This document shows, piece by piece, positions 1-9,446 of a stretch of DNA of 64,000 nt (positions are counted from its first letter, which is position 1; the number at the start of each line of letters is the position of its first letter). Position numbers and translations under genes: made by a program. Source of the DNA: Saccharomycopsis fibuligera x Saccharomycopsis cf. fibuligera (Eukaryota > Ascomycota > Saccharomycetes > Ascoideales > Saccharomycopsidaceae); contig CP012811.1 in NCBI GenBank assembly GCA_001936135.1, positions 744,001 to 808,000 of the forward strand, in the 5' to 3' direction. Below the pieces are notes generated by a model. It made no database searches, was not told the origin of the DNA, and was given only the letters and a program-made list of their open reading frames with translations.

Positions 1-67
1 ACAAGTTTAGTGATTCATTTTCAGGATATAACGTTATGTCAAGTGATAGGTTTATCAAACTACAACA
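1..67 (+). repeat. 3' end of a family-B LTR, cut by the window edge
   Basis: These bases match the last part of the B LTR at 6349-6880 and end in the same terminal CTACAACA. Immediately after base 67 the sequence changes to the internal pol region of family A (compare 12861 onward). The same LTR-B/A junction occurs at 6880/6881, so the joint was copied, not formed twice. The left part of this LTR lies outside the window. Confidence 0.85.
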
Positions 68-97
68 GATAGAATTGTTGCCGAATCTGATGACTCA

Positions 98-2134
98 ATG
101 GTAGAACAGACTGATTCCGAGATTCAACAAGCTGTGACTAAGGCACCTCATGCATTGCCTGCTATCAAAAGAACTGCTGCCTCCGATTCTGATCTGAGTG
201 ATGACCCAATTTCAATCATCAACCGGAAGCCAACAAAGAAGCTCATGCTTGAGTTTGCGCCAAACACAGTCACTCCTGTTACTCACCACCAAGCTGCTTA
301 CGAATCAATGGCTGGGAAGAATATTGCTGCTGCTGATGCGAGAAAAGCATTTTCTGATCACCACAAGGCATATTTACATGACATTGGTTCTGTTCCTATC
401 AGAGCTATTGAAGGTTTAAAGACAGTTGAAGCCGGTCCTTCAAGGTTGTTCATCGAAGAGGGAGAATCAGACAGTGATACAAGTGGTTACATCAGTGATG
501 CTGAGCAAGGCTTTTTGGCCGTTGCCCGTACGAAGTACTTGATACCTGAAACCTACCATCAGGTACTCAACTCGAGTGAGAAAGAGAAATGGATTGCTGC
601 CATAGCTGAAGAGTTATCAGCAATAGACAATCTCAATGTCTACGAACTAGTGAAAGATACTCCAGACATTCAATCCATTGCTTCACGTTGGGTGTTTGCT
701 GTGAAAGATGATCCAAGTGGTGAGAGATTTAAGGCTCGCTTGGTCTGCAAAGGTTTCAGTCAAGAGAAAGGCGTCAACTTTCTCAACTCATGGGCTCCTG
801 TTATGAGCTTTGACACTATGCGAATCACATTTGCACTTGCTGCCTTGAATAAGTATGTTGTCTGTCAGATGGATACCTCTACTGCTTTTCTTTATGGTGA
901 CATTGACTTCGATGTTTATGTGAGACCACCTGCTGGTACGGCCACTCCCAAGGGGCACTTATGGAAGTTGAAGAAAGGATTGTATGGTTTGAAGCAGTCC
1001 CCAAAAATCTGGTATGACACAATCTCCAAAGTGCTTGTTACTGCCGGTTTGGAAGCTAGTACGATCGATCCCTGTTTGTTCAAAGGAAATGACTGTCTTG
1101 TTGCTATTTACGTGGACGACTTGCTAATTTGTGGCAAAACTCAGAAGGTTGTTGATGACATTAAGGCTGCTCTTAACCTAAAATTCAAAATGAAAGACTT
1201 GGGCTTTCCCGAAATCTTCTTGGGTGTCACAGTCCAGTCGTTGGATGGTGGGGATATCAAACTTAGCATGCTGAACTTCATTGACAAGATTATGACAGAG
1301 CACGGTGTTGTCAAGTTAGGTAAAGTGGACACGCCTATGGTGAAAGGGTTTGACCCATATGATGAAAACTCACCAGAGTTGTCGGCTGAGGAGCAGACCA
1401 AATTTCGCTCTATTATTGGGACTTTACTTTACGTTGCAAACTCTGTCAGAAGTGACATTTCATTTCCCATCAGTCTTCTCAGTCAGTTCGTTGTCAAGGC
1501 GAGAGCTACACACTTGAAAGCTGCTTACAGAGTGTTCCACTATCTCATTGAAACTAAAGATCAAGGTCTTGTCTACGGCAAGGAAGGCGGTAATGTTGAC
1601 ATCAAAGACTTTAGATATTTGGACAAGTCCAAAACTGACGGTCTTGTCTCGGACTATCCTGCTGAACAAAACTACAAAATTACGGTGTTCAGCGATTCCG
1701 ATTATGCTACCTCAAAACTGGACAGAAAGCTGCAAAGTGGCCACTTGGTGATGATCAATAACCAAATTGTGTCATGGTCTAGCAGAAAGCAGAGCTGTGT
1801 TGCTTTCAGCAGTGCGGAAGCAGAATACGTTGCCTTGAGCGATGCTGCTCGAACCGGTGTCTATGTTATGAACCTTCTCAATGAAATTGGCTTCCACTGC
1901 TCATACATTAACTGTGCCAGCGACAACCTTAGTGCGCTTACCCTCAGTGCACACAAAGCTCTACACCAAAAGACCAAGCACATTGCTGTGAGATTCCACT
2001 TCATCCGAACTTTGGTGGAACAGAAGGTCATCAAACTTAACTATGTCAACACCAAGGTTAACATGGCTGACATCCTCACTAAAGCCACCGACCGTACCAC
2101 TTTCACCACTTTATGCTCCCTTATTTTCAATTGA
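98..2134 (+). CDS. Family-A copia pol, 5'-truncated (integrase C-terminus, RT, RNase H)
   Basis: Open frame of 678 codons, in frame from base 68. It lacks gag, protease and the integrase core, so the ATG is merely the first internal methionine. Residues ~150-380 are a Ty1/copia reverse transcriptase: TRWVF-type start (SRWVFAVKDD), QMDTSTAFLYGD, YGLKQSP and the YVDD catalytic motif near residue 337. RNase H follows (TVFSDSDYA, then SSAEAEYVAL, ending in KTKHIAVRFHFIR and ADILTKA). The protein would be polymerase without priming or integration parts. Bases 1-1764 appear identical to 6814-8577. From 1765 the sequence diverges at many silent sites and four residues, so the 3' end comes from another subfamily. 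Confidence 0.85.
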   Translation: MVEQTDSEIQQAVTKAPHALPAIKRTAASDSDLSDDPISIINRKPTKKLMLEFAPNTVTPVTHHQAAYESMAGKNIAAADARKAFSDHHKAYLHDIGSVPIRAIEGLKTVEAGPSRLFIEEGESDSDTSGYISDAEQGFLAVARTKYLIPETYHQVLNSSEKEKWIAAIAEELSAIDNLNVYELVKDTPDIQSIASRWVFAVKDDPSGERFKARLVCKGFSQEKGVNFLNSWAPVMSFDTMRITFALAALNKYVVCQMDTSTAFLYGDIDFDVYVRPPAGTATPKGHLWKLKKGLYGLKQSPKIWYDTISKVLVTAGLEASTIDPCLFKGNDCLVAIYVDDLLICGKTQKVVDDIKAALNLKFKMKDLGFPEIFLGVTVQSLDGGDIKLSMLNFIDKIMTEHGVVKLGKVDTPMVKGFDPYDENSPELSAEEQTKFRSIIGTLLYVANSVRSDISFPISLLSQFVVKARATHLKAAYRVFHYLIETKDQGLVYGKEGGNVDIKDFRYLDKSKTDGLVSDYPAEQNYKITVFSDSDYATSKLDRKLQSGHLVMINNQIVSWSSRKQSCVAFSSAEAEYVALSDAARTGVYVMNLLNEIGFHCSYINCASDNLSALTLSAHKALHQKTKHIAVRFHFIRTLVEQKVIKLNYVNTKVNMADILTKATDRTTFTTLCSLIFN

Positions 2135-2214
2135 TTGACCTTTATTTTCCTTTCCTTTGCTACCACGATTTACTTTCTTTATTTTCCTTTATCATATTCA
2201 TGTTTGGGAGGGTG

Positions 2215-2641
2215 TGTTGAATTTCAAACATTCATTCTTCGCTTTCCGATCCTTTACCTTCTTCACTCCTTTTATTTTTTTCATCCATCGTCAGGGTAAA
2301 CCCTTCACCGATGTGCATGGTATACCGTTCTGACGCATGTTGTTTGTTTACTTTTTCATCCCGTCTAGGTGCCCCGTCTAGGTGCCCCGTCTAGACGCGG
2401 TGCCGATCCTTACTGCAGCGTGAAAATTTTTCTTTTTCACGCCACTCTTATCACGCCACTCCGATTTCAGTTTTGCCCCTTATTTTTCTTACTTAACACG
2501 GGGCTTTCCCGCTTCTTTTCTTTTATAGTTCTCTACCTTTCTTACTTCTTTACTGAACCAAGCTTAACCAACTTTACTTTCTTTATCTACTCTAATAAAC
2601 CTTATATTTTTTCTCTTCTACTTTACATCCTACTTTTTACA
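2215..2641 (+). repeat. LTR of an A-like subfamily (A')
   Basis: It starts TGTTGAATTTC after a polypurine stretch (GTTTGGGAGGG) and ends TTTTTACA, as LTR-A does, but is 427 bp and clearly diverged from the 451-bp LTR-A copies. Around 2366-2396 a short GTCTAGGTGCCCC unit is repeated in tandem, which LTR-A lacks. The LTR end is joined directly to family-B coding sequence at 2642 with no primer site. A long open frame starting at 2369 reads through the LTR into B, but that start is an accident of the open LTR. Confidence 0.75.
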
Positions 2642-5600
2642 CTCGCGAGAGAATTGATTAAGGAAGACCCAAAGTCTACCTTTACTACTACTGAAACTGC
2701 TCTTGTCACTAGAAAGGCCAATAATGGTCAATGCTACAACTGTGGCAAGATAGGTCATTATGCAAGGGACTGTCGTCAACAGCCAAAGGATGAATTTAAT
2801 GAGAAAATTCGAAAGCCAAAGAAAAATGGAAAACTGACTGGTAGTGCGTGGTTTGCATATTTAGGGCACGAGTCAAAGAGATCTGATTTGTTCTTCGATA
2901 GTGGTGCTTCCAGCCACATTATTTGTGACAGAGACTTGTTTACTGAGTTACATGACTACAGCGGCGAGATTAATGGTATTGGTGGCAACAGTTTGAAGAT
3001 CGTTGGGTGCGGCACCGCATCTATCAAGCTACCAACCGGTGAGGATGTCAGCTTGTTAAATGCTCTATATGCACCCGAGGCTACCGCTAATTTACTATCA
3101 ATTTCAAAGGCAACTGGTAATGGAGCAAAACTATTGTTTGAAGATGAATGCATCAAGTTGTACCCCTCGATGGATATTGTGGGTATCAAAGACAGGCTCT
3201 CACATGGCTTGTACAGAGTGGGCTCTCCAAGTGACAAGCACTTTGCTTACAAAGCTGCCCCTGGCATTGCGGTTGATAGAAAAGATTTGTGGCATCAAAG
3301 ATTGGGCCATCCTAGCTTTGGTGTGTTCCGTGCGATTAACAAACAGTTTGGTTTGTGCGGTGATATTACAGAAGATATGAATGTGCAAGTGTGTGAACTG
3401 TGTGCATTAGGCAAGGCGGTTACAAGAAAACCAAAGCATGGATGGTCAAAGCCACAACAGCCATTGCAGCTACTTCATATGGATGTGTGCGGGCCATTCA
3501 ACTATGGATCGGTTGATGGCTCTCTCTACTTTCTTACAATCGTTGATGCCTATACTCGTTTCACCCATATCAAGTGCTTGAAAAGGAAATCAGACTGCAC
3601 TGATGCGATTATTGATTTTGTGAAATACAGTGAGACCAATTTCAAGAGTCAAGGCAGAAACTACGTGTGTGGAGCTATCAGAACTGATAACGGCGGGGAG
3701 TTTGTGAACAACAAGTTGCACGCGTTCATGAAGGAGCGTGGAATTCGCCATGAGCTAACTGTCCCGCATCATTCCTATCAGAATGGTGTTGCTGAGAGGA
3801 TGCATCGCACCATTCAGGAGAAGGCGCGAACTCTCATGTTGCACTCTGCTGCGCCGGTTCAGTTCTGGCCCGAAGCTGTTGCAACTGCTGCGTACTTGAT
3901 CAATCGCAGCCCAACAAGAGTGCTTGGCAATGATATACCGTTCACCAAGTGGTACGACATGGAACCACTGCTTGATCATTTGAGAACCTTTGGATGCATT
4001 GGATATTGTGTTGTGCCAGCTGCATTGAGACATGGCAAGCTAAGTGCAACTTCGAAGAAGTGTGCCATGATGGGCTACGACAGAGATCACAAAGCATACA
4101 GGATGTATGATTCTGATGCCGGGCAGATAGTTGTCTCGGCACAAGTAACGTTTGATGAACAACATTCGTTTTTCAAGTGGGCTACCCCTGCGCCTATGGC
4201 TGACAATGTGTCTACTACCACCTACGGGTCTGTCGCTGCGCCAGGCATTTCACCGGTTACTGCTGTACAGGATGAGGACCTTATCCCAGCCGATGTGACA
4301 GCCGCTGATACTGCTGGCACTGGCGAAGATGAAAGCACTGCTGAAGACGACACTGACGTACACGTTGACAATAGTGACGATGATGTCCCCTCGGATACTG
4401 ACAAAGATGGCTTCCTGCCGGTACAAGTGAAACGGAAGAGACCCAGACCAAAAACTCATGTTGCTCCAAAGACTTTAATAACCAGAAACCCGTTCGACGT
4501 TCTTGAAGAGGTCCACGATGAATATGAAGCCTCGTCCTCCAGTTCCGATTCAGAGAGGGAATTGCCTAAACCAGAGACAAAAGTTAGAAAAGTTGCCACC
4601 GGCGACATTATCCCGTTTGTTCCGCATGGGTCCACTGGCGAAAGCGCCGTGGTTCCATTGCTCACTCCAAAGATTGAACCAACTGTTGAGGAGGTCGACG
4701 ATGATGAAGATACTAGTGAATCAGAACTGAGTGACTCGCAGAGGCTATTGGGCTACGAAGCAAACCTTGCTGCTACTTGTTACATGGCTGGCAGTGCAGT
4801 CACCGAGAATGTGCCAATGAGTTACAAAAGTGCAATGCAGACCGACGAACGGGATCAGTGGAAGGAAGCGTGTGAAAAAGAAATCGAAGCACACAAAGAC
4901 AATAGCACCTATGAGTTGGTGACTTTGCCGGAAGGGCGAAAGCCAATCACCTGCAAGTGGGTGTTCACAATCAAGGATGGTGGCTTACACAAGGCAAGAT
5001 TAGTTGCTCGTGGGTTCTCGCAATTGAAAGGTATCGACTACAATGAAACGTTTGCTCCCGTTGTTCGTTACGAGTCCATCCGAATTATGTTGGCTGTCGC
5101 TGCTCTGAAAGGATTACAGGTTCATCAGATGGATGTGAAGACTGCGTTCTTGAATGGTGAGCTTGAGGAAGAATTATACATGACACAACCAGAAGGCTAT
5201 GTTGCAAAGGGCAATGAAGATAAAGTGCTCAGATTGAAGAAGAGCTTGTATGGTTTGAAACAGGCTCCTCTTGTGTGGAATGACAAGATCAACGGCGTCT
5301 TGGCAAAGCTAGGCTTCAGACGGAATCAAGCTGAATATTGCCTATACACTCGCAAAAGTGAAAAGTCCTTTGTGATGGTTGCGCTATATGTGGATGATTT
5401 GCTTATTGCTGGTAGCACCAAGGAAGCAATAGACATTGTGAAAACAGAGCTAATGAATGAGTTTAAAATGAAAGACTTGGGTGCTACAAAGAAGTTCCTA
5501 GGCATGAACATTGAGCAGACAGAGAGTGGGATCAAGTTGAGTCTTCGAGACTACATTCAGTCGTTGCTTAGCGAGTTTGGAATGCAAGACTGTCACAGTG

Positions 5601-6400
5601 AACCCACACCAGCAGTTGTCGGACAGGACTTGACGAGCGCGGACACAGGCAGTAAAGACTGTGATGCTACTAGGTACAGATCCATTATTGGAAAGCTCTT
5701 GTTTGCTGCTAATACGGTCAGAGCAGACATAAGCTACGTTGTTGGTGTATTGTCGAGATACCTTAAAGAGCCCAAGGAGGTCCACATTCGTGCTGCGAAA
5801 CGAGTACTAAGATACTTGAAAGGCACAGCAGATGTTGGTTTATTTTATCAAAGCAACAACCAGACAACTCAGTTACAGGGCTACTGTGATGCAGACTGGG
5901 CAAACGACAAGGCTACGAGAAAGTCCACCACCGGCTTTGTGTTCAAATATGCTGGTGGTGCAATAACTTGGAGATCAAAGAAGCAGCCAACAGTTGCATT
6001 GTCTACTGCTGAAGCAGAGTATATGGCATTGTGTGAGGGTGCCAAAGAAGGCTTATGGCTAAGGCAGTTGTTCAACGAGTTTGGCATTGCAATTGAGTCT
6101 GTCAAGATGTACGACGACAACCAGAGCTGCATTGAAATAGCCAAACACCCTAGCTCCCATCACAGAACGAAGCACATTGACATCAGGTTGAATTTCATCA
6201 GGGACCATATTGCCAAGGGCCGAATTCAGTTAGAGTACTTATCAACTGGAGTCATGGTTGCCGATATCTTTACCAAAGCCATACCGGCCGACCAGTTCCA
6301 ACTACTACGTGGTTATTGTGGGATGCGAGACTTTGAATTAAGAGAGGGTGTTGAGAGTAATAATTCAAAGATAGATCCAGTTGCTTCTAGAAAGTTCTAG
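2642..6400 (+). CDS. Family-B (Ty5/Tca5-like) gag-pol, 5'-truncated
   Basis: About 1252 codons, entering at the REL..IKED segment just before the zinc knuckle; the gag N-terminus is missing. In order: CCHC knuckle (CYNCGKIGHYARDC), aspartic protease (DSGASSH), GAG-pre-integrase and HHCC zinc site (HQRLGH...CELC), integrase core (HMDVCGP, DNGGEF, AERMHR), a long acidic linker, RT (QMDVKTAFLNG, YGLKQAP, YVDD) and RNase H (CDADWAND, STAEAEYMAL, TKHIDIRLNFIR). The frame ends 52 bp inside the 3' LTR. It is open throughout, unlike the copy at 18486, which has a TGA where this one has TCA (~6239). With no gag N-terminus, 5' B LTR or primer site it cannot move alone. Confidence 0.85.
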   Translation, partial: LARELIKEDPKSTFTTTETALVTRKANNGQCYNCGKIGHYARDCRQQPKDEFNEKIRKPKKNGKLTGSAWFAYLGHESKRSDLFFDSGASSHIICDRDLFTELHDYSGEINGIGGNSLKIVGCGTASIKLPTGEDVSLLNALYAPEATANLLSISKATGNGAKLLFEDECIKLYPSMDIVGIKDRLSHGLYRVGSPSDKHFAYKAAPGIAVDRKDLWHQRLGHPSFGVFRAINKQFGLCGDITEDMNVQVCELCALGKAVTRKPKHGWSKPQQPLQLLHMDVCGPFNYGSVDGSLYFLTIVDAYTRFTHIKCLKRKSDCTDAIIDFVKYSETNFKSQGRNYVCGAIRTDNGGEFVNNKLHAFMKERGIRHELTVPHHSYQNGVAERMHRTIQEKARTLMLHSAAPVQFWPEAVATAAYLINRSPTRVLGNDIPFTKWYDMEPLLDHLRTFGCIGYCVVPAALRHGKLSATSKKCAMMGYDRDHKAYRMYDSDAGQIVVSAQVTFDEQHSFFKWATPAPMADNVSTTTYGSVAAPGISPVTAVQDEDLIPADVTAADTAGTGEDESTAEDDTDVHVDNSDDDVPSDTDKDGFLPVQVKRKRPRPKTHVAPKTLITRNPFDVLEEVHDEYEASSSSSDSERELPKPETKVRKVATGDIIPFVPHGSTGESAVVPLLTPKIEPTVEEVDDDEDTSESELSDSQRLLGYEANLAATCYMAGSAVTENVPMSYKSAMQTDERDQWKEACEKEIEAHKDNSTYELVTLPEGRKPITCKWVFTIKDGGLHKARLVARGFSQLKGIDYNETFAPVVRYESIRIMLAVAALKGLQVHQMDVKTAFLNGELEEELYMTQPEGYVAKGNEDKVLRLKKSLYGLKQAPLVWNDKINGVLAKLGFRRNQAEYCLYTRKSEKSFVMVALYVDDLLIAGSTKEAIDIVKTELMNEFKMKDLGATKKFLGMNIEQTESGIKLSLRDYIQSLLSEFGMQDCHSEPTPAVVGQDLTSADTGSKDCDATRYRSIIGKLLFAANTVRADISYVVGVLSRYLKEPKEVHIRAAKRVLRYLKGTADVGLFYQSNNQTTQLQGYCDADWANDKATRKSTTGFVFKYAGGAITWRSKKQPTVALSTAEAEYMALCEGAKEGLWLRQLFNEFGIAIESVKMYDDNQSCIEIAKHPSSHHRTKHIDIRLNFIRDHIAKGRIQLEYLSTGVMVADIFTKAIPADQFQLLRGYCGMRDFELREGVESNNSKIDPVASRKF
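6335..6348 (+). promoter_or_regulatory. Polypurine tract of family B
   Basis: GAATTAAGAGAGGG directly precedes the LTR start TGTTGAGAG. A purine run in this position is the usual plus-strand primer of LTR retrotransposons. The same tract precedes the LTR at 22823. Confidence 0.7.
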
Positions 6401-6880
6401 AATATTCCATGAGTTTCCAGAGGATTCGATGTTGTTCTAGAATGTTCCACGATATACGAGAAAATACGAGATTGTTCGAGAACATTCTAGAAGGTTGCAT
6501 AATATACGAGACATATACGAGAAAGCTCTAGAATCTTCCATGAAGTTCCATAATGTTCCATGAAGTTCCATAATGTTCCATGAAGTTCCATAGTGTTCCA
6601 TGAAGTTCCATGATGTTCCATGATGTTCCATACATTTCCGTGCAGTTCCGTGCATATCCGTGCAGTTCCGGAATATTCTAGAAGATTCTATGTGGCCACA
6701 CTAGTCATGCATCAGTCCCGGCACAGCCACCCTGAATGACTATAAATAAGGGGCGTCTCCTCCATCTTTGTGACTGATTGATGTTTTTCATATATAGGAT
6801 ATAGTTAAAAACAACAAGTTTAGTGATTCATTTTCAGGATATAACGTTATGTCAAGTGATAGGTTTATCAAACTACAACA
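6349..6880 (+). repeat. Family-B LTR, 532 bp, with TTC/GAA arrays
   Basis: TGTTGAG...CAACA. It is the 3' LTR of the B copy ending at 6400 and abuts family-A pol at 6881. It carries 16 decamers ending in TTCCA, TTCCG or TTCTA between 6531 and 6690 in strict 10-bp phase, plus TTCTAGAA-type elements upstream of a TATAAATA box. Compared with the LTR at 17984 it differs by a few bases near the end (ACAAGTTTAG for CAAGTGTTTTG), a variant shared with the fragment at 1-67. Confidence 0.9.
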
Positions 6881-8947
6881 GATAGAATTGTTGCCGAATC
6901 TGATGACTCAATGGTAGAACAGACTGATTCCGAGATTCAACAAGCTGTGACTAAGGCACCTCATGCATTGCCTGCTATCAAAAGAACTGCTGCCTCCGAT
7001 TCTGATCTGAGTGATGACCCAATTTCAATCATCAACCGGAAGCCAACAAAGAAGCTCATGCTTGAGTTTGCGCCAAACACAGTCACTCCTGTTACTCACC
7101 ACCAAGCTGCTTACGAATCAATGGCTGGGAAGAATATTGCTGCTGCTGATGCGAGAAAAGCATTTTCTGATCACCACAAGGCATATTTACATGACATTGG
7201 TTCTGTTCCTATCAGAGCTATTGAAGGTTTAAAGACAGTTGAAGCCGGTCCTTCAAGGTTGTTCATCGAAGAGGGAGAATCAGACAGTGATACAAGTGGT
7301 TACATCAGTGATGCTGAGCAAGGCTTTTTGGCCGTTGCCCGTACGAAGTACTTGATACCTGAAACCTACCATCAGGTACTCAACTCGAGTGAGAAAGAGA
7401 AATGGATTGCTGCCATAGCTGAAGAGTTATCAGCAATAGACAATCTCAATGTCTACGAACTAGTGAAAGATACTCCAGACATTCAATCCATTGCTTCACG
7501 TTGGGTGTTTGCTGTGAAAGATGATCCAAGTGGTGAGAGATTTAAGGCTCGCTTGGTCTGCAAAGGTTTCAGTCAAGAGAAAGGCGTCAACTTTCTCAAC
7601 TCATGGGCTCCTGTTATGAGCTTTGACACTATGCGAATCACATTTGCACTTGCTGCCTTGAATAAGTATGTTGTCTGTCAGATGGATACCTCTACTGCTT
7701 TTCTTTATGGTGACATTGACTTCGATGTTTATGTGAGACCACCTGCTGGTACGGCCACTCCCAAGGGGCACTTATGGAAGTTGAAGAAAGGATTGTATGG
7801 TTTGAAGCAGTCCCCAAAAATCTGGTATGACACAATCTCCAAAGTGCTTGTTACTGCCGGTTTGGAAGCTAGTACGATCGATCCCTGTTTGTTCAAAGGA
7901 AATGACTGTCTTGTTGCTATTTACGTGGACGACTTGCTAATTTGTGGCAAAACTCAGAAGGTTGTTGATGACATTAAGGCTGCTCTTAACCTAAAATTCA
8001 AAATGAAAGACTTGGGCTTTCCCGAAATCTTCTTGGGTGTCACAGTCCAGTCGTTGGATGGTGGGGATATCAAACTTAGCATGCTGAACTTCATTGACAA
8101 GATTATGACAGAGCACGGTGTTGTCAAGTTAGGTAAAGTGGACACGCCTATGGTGAAAGGGTTTGACCCATATGATGAAAACTCACCAGAGTTGTCGGCT
8201 GAGGAGCAGACCAAATTTCGCTCTATTATTGGGACTTTACTTTACGTTGCAAACTCTGTCAGAAGTGACATTTCATTTCCCATCAGTCTTCTCAGTCAGT
8301 TCGTTGTCAAGGCGAGAGCTACACACTTGAAAGCTGCTTACAGAGTGTTCCACTATCTCATTGAAACTAAAGATCAAGGTCTTGTCTACGGCAAGGAAGG
8401 CGGTAATGTTGACATCAAAGACTTTAGATATTTGGACAAGTCCAAAACTGACGGTCTTGTCTCGGACTATCCTGCTGAACAAAACTACAAAATTACGGTG
8501 TTCAGCGATTCCGATTATGCTACCTCAAAACTGGACAGAAAGCTGCAAAGTGGCCACTTGGTGATGATCAATAACCAGATCGTGTCTTGGTCTAGCAGAA
8601 AACAAAGTTGCGTTGCCTTTAGCAGTGCAGAAGCTGAGTATGTTGCTTTGAGCGATGCTGCCAGAACCGGTGTCTATGTTATGAATCTACTTAATGAAAT
8701 TGGCTTTCCCTGCTCCTACATCAACTGCGCCAGCGACAACCTTAGTGCTCTCACACTTAGCGCGCACAAGGCTTCCCATCAGAAAACAAAACATATTGCT
8801 GTTAGATTCCATTTTATCAGAACTTTGGTTGAACAAAAGGTGATCAAACTTAACTACGTCAATACCAAGGTCAATATTGCCGACATCCTCACTAAGGCTA
8901 CTGACCGCACTACTTTTACTTCGCTATGCTCCCTTATTTTCAACTGA
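6881..8947 (+). CDS. Family-A copia pol, 5'-truncated, second copy
   Basis: Same layout as the copy at 98-2134, shifted by 6813 bp: the tail of integrase, RT with YVDD, and RNase H, 678 codons from the internal ATG at 6911. Its 3' third belongs to the main A type (GFPCSYINC, ADILTKA with Ile before Ala) and it is followed by a standard polypurine tract (GTTTGGGAGGG) and LTR-A. The start is truncated at the LTR-B junction (6880/6881), so gag, protease and the integrase core are absent. Confidence 0.85.
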   Translation, partial: DRIVAESDDSMVEQTDSEIQQAVTKAPHALPAIKRTAASDSDLSDDPISIINRKPTKKLMLEFAPNTVTPVTHHQAAYESMAGKNIAAADARKAFSDHHKAYLHDIGSVPIRAIEGLKTVEAGPSRLFIEEGESDSDTSGYISDAEQGFLAVARTKYLIPETYHQVLNSSEKEKWIAAIAEELSAIDNLNVYELVKDTPDIQSIASRWVFAVKDDPSGERFKARLVCKGFSQEKGVNFLNSWAPVMSFDTMRITFALAALNKYVVCQMDTSTAFLYGDIDFDVYVRPPAGTATPKGHLWKLKKGLYGLKQSPKIWYDTISKVLVTAGLEASTIDPCLFKGNDCLVAIYVDDLLICGKTQKVVDDIKAALNLKFKMKDLGFPEIFLGVTVQSLDGGDIKLSMLNFIDKIMTEHGVVKLGKVDTPMVKGFDPYDENSPELSAEEQTKFRSIIGTLLYVANSVRSDISFPISLLSQFVVKARATHLKAAYRVFHYLIETKDQGLVYGKEGGNVDIKDFRYLDKSKTDGLVSDYPAEQNYKITVFSDSDYATSKLDRKLQSGHLVMINNQIVSWSSRKQSCVAFSSAEAEYVALSDAARTGVYVMNLLNEIGFPCSYINCASDNLSALTLSAHKASHQKTKHIAVRFHFIRTLVEQKVIKLNYVNTKVNIADILTKATDRTTFTSLCSLIFN

Positions 8948-8995
8948 TTTATTTTCTTATGATATCTGTTTAATGTCTTCATGTTTGGGAGGGTG

Positions 8996-9446
8996 TGTTG
9001 AAATTCAAACATTCATCTTCCTTTAGTCCTTACCTTCTTAATTTTTGACTCTTTATCTCCTTTACTCCTTTTATGTTTTCATCCATTGTCATGGTATACT
9101 GTTGATCCATTTGCATGGTATACAGTTCTGCTGCATCTTATTTGTTTACTTTTTCATTCCGTCTGCGCGCGCTTCTGCATGGGGTGCCGATCCTTACTGC
9201 TGCGTGAAAACTTTTGTTTTTCCCGCCACCTTTATTACGCCACTCCAATTTCATTTACTCAACTTATTTTTCCTACTTAAGGCGGGCCTTTCCCGCTTCT
9301 TTTCTTTTCATGTTCTCTACTATTATATACTTCTTTACAGAACTAAGCTTAAAAACTTTACACTCTTTATTTTTCTATCCAATACACTTTATTTTTCTTC
9401 ATCAAACTATTTTTTCTAACTCTTCTTTATCAACCCACTTTTTACA
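8996..9446 (+). repeat. Family-A LTR, 451 bp (3' LTR of the preceding copy)
   Basis: TGTTGAAATTC...CTTTTTACA. It follows the A polypurine tract. Inside are two CATGGTATAC repeats ~28 bp apart, a GC-rich patch and TATATAC upstream of the end. The outer end is joined exactly, with no primer-binding site, to internal family-B gag sequence (ACTGCTGATCTG, as at 18973). Confidence 0.9.

Noticed and set aside
2369-2641. A gag-pol start at 2369 making a 1343-residue protein
   Set aside because: The first ~90 codons are LTR sequence open by chance; true B sequence begins at 2642.
6437-6655. Long minus-strand frames with a periodic His-Gly-Thr/Trp-Asn-Phe-Met protein in the B LTRs (also 18072-18290, 22911-23149)
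   Set aside because: They are the translation of the decamer array; a 10-bp period repeats every 30 bp in all frames and contains no stop, so openness is automatic.
6531-6690. The decamer array as a CRISPR-like repeat
   Set aside because: There are no spacers, the unit is only 10 bp, it lies in an LTR and the genome is a yeast.
9045-9419. A 124-residue protein from LTR-A (repeated in each copy)
   Set aside because: It is pyrimidine-rich LTR sequence with hydrophobic codons by composition and overlaps promoter elements; the frame is not kept in the A' LTR.
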